DNA from: Candidatus Kaiserbacteria bacterium
GTDB taxonomy: Bacteria; Patescibacteriota; Minisyncoccia; Phycocordibacterales; UBA918
Reading direction: 5' to 3'
NCBI GenBank assembly: GCA_007116965.1
Contig: SKHJ01000029.1
Span: 1-8,445, forward strand
Length of the DNA: 8,445 nucleotides
This document shows, piece by piece, positions 6,778 through 8,445 of the stretch (its first letter is position 1; each line of letters opens with the position of its first letter). The notes under the pieces were generated by a model. The model had not been told where the DNA came from, made no database searches, and saw nothing but the letters and a program-made list of their open reading frames with translations. Made by a program: the position numbers and the translations under genes.

Positions 6778-7272
6778 TCAGGCTCGTCCAATTGAGGCAG
6801 GTGTCGCCAGGGCGATTGCTCTTTCAGGATCTGTATCACCGGCGAGTAGACTCATCAGTGTGGGGTAGAACTTATCCATCGTCTCGATAGCCTGATTGAT
6901 TATCGTCTCTACCTGCTCTTCGTTGACGGCCGGTTCAGGACCCAACTGTAGAGCATATCTCCAAAATATCGAGCTTTCGTCCCCACAATACGTGAAGACG
7001 ATCGATCCGATCCACAGCAGGTCATTTATTCGGTTAAGTAGATCATATATGCCGTCATTGATTTTTTCGGATGAAATCCGGTAGACGCAGAGGAATCGGA
7101 GGGTGTTGTCGGCTTCAACTTGTCTAATGACAAGCGAATACGTTTTCCAGTGACCCTCAATCGCCATGACGACCTGATCGTCATCGCTTAACTCATGTTC
7201 CCAATTGTGGCGTATTGCCAAATTAACTGCACAGGATATACCGCATCCGGTATCTTCTGAATCATAGTGCAT
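6778..7272 (-). CDS. YbjN domain-containing protein
   Basis: Small soluble protein of 164 residues with no signal peptide or membrane helix. The region LRFLCVYRISSEKINDGIYD-LLNRIN-LLWIG (about 58-90), then FWRYALQLG, EEQVETIINQAIE, FYPTL and the ending PERAIALATPASIGRA match the YbjN family as seen in Alphaproteobacteria, whose members end in a similar 'PEEAIAAA...GEA' tail. The fold is related to type III secretion chaperones; E. coli YbjN affects motility and stress responses, but the biochemical role of this type is unknown. I chose the ATG at 7272 because AAAGGAG lies six bases before it. The frame extends to a TTG at 7332, which would add 20 residues and has no ribosome binding site. It is convergent with the flavoprotein gene, from which a terminator separates it, and divergent from the tRNA. 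Confidence 0.82.
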   Translation of the reverse strand: MHYDSEDTGCGISCAVNLAIRHNWEHELSDDDQVVMAIEGHWKTYSLVIRQVEADNTLRFLCVYRISSEKINDGIYDLLNRINDLLWIGSIVFTYCGDESSIFWRYALQLGPEPAVNEEQVETIINQAIETMDKFYPTLMSLLAGDTDPERAIALATPASIGRA

Positions 7273-7278
7273 CACAAT

Positions 7279-7285
7279 CTCCTTT
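7279..7285 (-). promoter_or_regulatory. Ribosome binding site that fixes the YbjN-like start
   Basis: AAAGGAG on the minus strand, six bases before the ATG at 7272. It is the strongest Shine-Dalgarno match in the window and decides in favour of that ATG over the upstream TTG at 7332. Confidence 0.75.
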
Positions 7286-7355
7286 CCGTGACTGTCTAAG
7301 AGAGATTGTAGCGCATTGTCATAATGTAGCAACTTTATTTTTTTGGACAGTACGC

Positions 7356-7361
7356 TATAAT
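7356..7361 (+). promoter_or_regulatory. -10 box of the tRNA-Glu gene
   Basis: Perfect TATAAT, 12 bases before the first base of the tRNA, giving a short 5' leader. The -35 region is poor: TTTATT at 7334-7339 with a 16-base spacer is the best available. Confidence 0.6.
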
Positions 7362-7373
7362 GCTGGCCACTAT

Positions 7374-7448
7374 GGCCCTATCGTCTAACGGTTAGGACGC
7401 CAGGTTCTCATCCTGGAAATCGGGGTTCGATTCCCCGTAGGGTCACCA
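7374..7448 (+). tRNA. tRNA-Glu (anticodon CTC), CCA encoded
   Basis: A complete 75-base cloverleaf. The acceptor stem GGCCCTA (7374-7380) pairs with TAGGGTC (7438-7444) with one G-T pair, followed by ACCA with the CCA encoded. The D arm is GTCTAACGGTTAGGAC. The anticodon stem CCAGG/CCTGG encloses the loop TTCTCAT with anticodon CTC, reading GAG. The T arm is CGGGG-TTCGATT-CCCCG. D-arm and loop features agree with bacterial tRNA-Glu. It stands alone, divergent from the YbjN-like gene, and marks the left border of the AT-rich stretch. Confidence 0.97.
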
Positions 7449-7705
7449 ATTAGAGAACGAGTTCGAGCACTCGTCAAGGTTATCCTAAGAGAGAGTTTGC
7501 TGCCTCTCGAGAAGGGCTAGATTCCTGGAAGGTGTCATATAAAAGATGGAAACATCCATTTTTGTTTAGTCAGAGCTGTTGGAAAACTAAGTGACCTGAT
7601 AACACGTTCTAGACTATTTGATTCAATCTCAATATTCCAGAGATTTTTGTAGATAGCATACGAAGAAAAAAGTAAGTTAAGCAAGTGATTGAGGAGATTA
7701 CTAAA
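7449..7705. other. Non-coding AT-rich stretch downstream of tRNA-Glu
   Basis: About 257 bases with no reading frame I would defend on either strand. It holds three small hairpins: ACGAG/CTCGT (7457-7474), GAGAG/CTCTC (7491-7508) and the terminator-like one at 7542-7563. I see no copy of the tRNA 3' end longer than eight bases, hence no visible attachment site, and no tandem repeat. Confidence 0.55.
7542..7563. terminator. Weak AT-rich hairpin terminator candidate
   Basis: AAAGATGGA pairs with TCCATTTTT around a 4-base AACA loop (one G-T pair, only two G-C pairs), and the 3' arm is itself the U-tract. It lies about 95 bases after the tRNA and could act on either strand, ending the tRNA transcript or the HEPN gene transcript coming from the right. 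The stem is thermodynamically poor. Confidence 0.3.
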
Positions 7706-7862
7706 TTAAATATTTTGACCTCTAGACTTCCAGTTTTGCATCAAACTATCAAATAAATCTGATGGAACTACCTCATAATTATCATCAAAGCTGAATACTC
7801 TCTCTACACCTTCTCGAACTGCGTCATCAAGATCTGCAATACTTAACAAGTCAAACCAGTGC
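7706..7862 (-). pseudogene. Out-of-frame C-terminal extension of the HEPN gene
   Basis: In the +1 frame relative to the HEPN reading frame, 51 codons run open from the A6 tract to TAA at 7708-7706, beginning HWFDLLSIADLDDAV and ending LMQNWKSRGQNI. The composition (acidic, amphipathic, no rare-residue runs) looks like real protein, and it directly continues the HEPN frame if one A is removed from the AATAAAAAAGC tract, giving ...TRNKKHWFDLL. In the annotated frame the protein instead ends with ALV. I read this as the original C-terminus, detached by a one-base insertion, a sequencing error, or reached by frameshifting. Confidence 0.55.
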
Positions 7863-8445
7863 TTTTTTATTCCGTGTCTTAAGTGAATTAATGTAATTAT
7901 TGTCAGACGAAAGTTCCAGGGAAAGCAAAATGACTTTTTGGACTATTGCTTTTAGTCGTGCAATATCTTTATTTTCAATGTGATTTTGAAGAGTCTGCGG
8001 ATTAGCGTGTATATATTTTGATCTCAAATCATACATTTTTACTACGTCCTCTTGTACTTTTGGGCAAATTTTTCCAATTGCATTATTTGTGTTTTCTCCT
8101 AATTTTTTACCACTTGCTTTTCCTGAACCAAGTAGCGCATCTAGGGCAGTGCACAAGAAAATTAACCTTAGTTGATTACCGGTCCTGGCTTCAGGATGGT
8201 AAGAGCTACTTTTATTAGAGAAGTAAGTTTGATTGAAAAAGTAAACTGCATTATTGATTCTTTTGTACCAGTTTTCTAAGGTCATATTCTGACTCTCATT
8301 TGCTTTTTTATACAAATTATTAGCGAGTAAGGTGTAGTTACTATAGAAATTAAGAAAATTAGGAATCTGGTTTTGGTAAATGCGTCCCATGTCACAGCCG
8401 TAATTACTACTCCCATAAAATTCATGGAGATGAACAACATCGACA
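7851..8445 (-). CDS. ApeA-like HEPN domain protein, probable RNase (5' end beyond right edge, frameshifted near 3' end)
   Basis: The frame is open through the right edge, encoding VDVVHLHEFYGSSNYGCD before the Met at 8390, which has no ribosome binding site and is probably internal. About 197 residues are visible. The helix LRLIFLCTALDALLG followed by YDLRSKYIHAN matches the ApeA-like HEPN pattern. R (8024-8022) and H (8009-8007) form the Rx4H motif that carries metal-independent RNase activity in HEPN toxins and antiphage proteins. The frame stops at 7853-7851, three residues after an A6 tract, with a coding-like continuation in the +1 frame. The gene is clearly richer in A+T than the operon on the left, with many Asn, Lys and Tyr codons, which suggests transfer. 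It could be an abortive-infection effector or a HEPN protein of unknown role; the missing N-terminal part would decide. Confidence 0.72.
   Translation of the reverse strand, partial: VDVVHLHEFYGSSNYGCDMGRIYQNQIPNFLNFYSNYTLLANNLYKKANESQNMTLENWYKRINNAVYFFNQTYFSNKSSSYHPEARTGNQLRLIFLCTALDALLGSGKASGKKLGENTNNAIGKICPKVQEDVVKMYDLRSKYIHANPQTLQNHIENKDIARLKAIVQKVILLSLELSSDNNYINSLKTRNKKALV

Noticed and set aside
6740..6800. Alternative reading frame at the end of the YbjN-like gene giving LPQLDEPDFEATK and a later stop, suggesting a frameshift
   Set aside because: The in-frame ending PERAIALATPASIGRA matches where family members normally end, so the other frame is most likely chance.
7273..7332. Twenty extra N-terminal residues of the YbjN-like protein from a TTG start
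   Set aside because: The internal ATG at 7272 has a strong AAAGGAG six bases upstream, while the TTG has none.
7457..7474. T-arm-like hairpin with TTCGAG after tRNA-Glu, hinting at a second or decayed tRNA
   Set aside because: The loop is eight bases and no anticodon or acceptor stem can be drawn around it.
7862..7872. Canonical -1 slippery heptamer A AAA AAG in the HEPN gene
   Set aside because: The bases AAAAAAG are present, but the HEPN frame reads AAT AAA AAA GCA and the open continuation is in the +1 frame, so classical -1 slippage does not explain it.
7449..8445. CRISPR array or tandem repeats in the AT-rich stretch
   Set aside because: No regularly spaced repeat was found on reading through it.

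Overview
The window looks like bacterial chromosome with densely packed core genes on the left and a short AT-rich accessory stretch on the right. The gene set (a Pif1/RecD-like helicase with a C-terminal helix-turn-helix domain, ScpA, ScpB, a short membrane-anchored D,D-carboxypeptidase and a MraY-type transferase in one run), the scarcity of Shine-Dalgarno sequences and the use of the standard genetic code suggest a small-genome bacterium of the Patescibacteria/CPR kind. This is an inference: there is no rRNA or marker phylogeny here, and the YbjN-like protein is closest in pattern to alphaproteobacterial proteins.

Region 1 (1-4506, minus strand) is a probable five-gene operon read from right to left: Pif1-family helicase, scpA, scpB, D-Ala-D-Ala carboxypeptidase, and a MraY-like lipid I synthase cut by the left edge. 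The genes are separated by only 3 to about 80 bases. The run joins DNA unwinding and chromosome condensation/segregation with peptidoglycan precursor synthesis and trimming.

Region 2 (4507-4577) is a 71-base divergent promoter region. It holds a clean inverted repeat (TACAAGT-TT-ACTTGTA) touching a TATACT -10 box. Region 3 (4578-6659, plus strand) is a GlcD/D-lactate-dehydrogenase-type flavoprotein with an unusual histone-H1-like Lys/Ala/Thr tail of about 77 residues in front of the enzyme. A bidirectional hairpin terminator (6725-6760) separates it from the convergent YbjN-family gene (minus strand, best start at 7272).

Region 4 (7356-7448) is a tRNA-Glu(CTC) gene with its own TATAAT box and encoded CCA. 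To its right the base composition falls to roughly 30-35% G+C in hand-counted lines, against about 55% in a line from the operon. After about 260 bases without a recognisable gene comes a minus-strand gene for an ApeA-like HEPN protein carrying the Rx4H RNase motif. It runs off the right edge, and a +1 frameshift at an A6 tract separates it from 51 further coding-like residues. This is the best candidate in the window for an accessory defence element, and the tRNA boundary would suit an integration site, but no att repeat, integrase or partner gene is visible.
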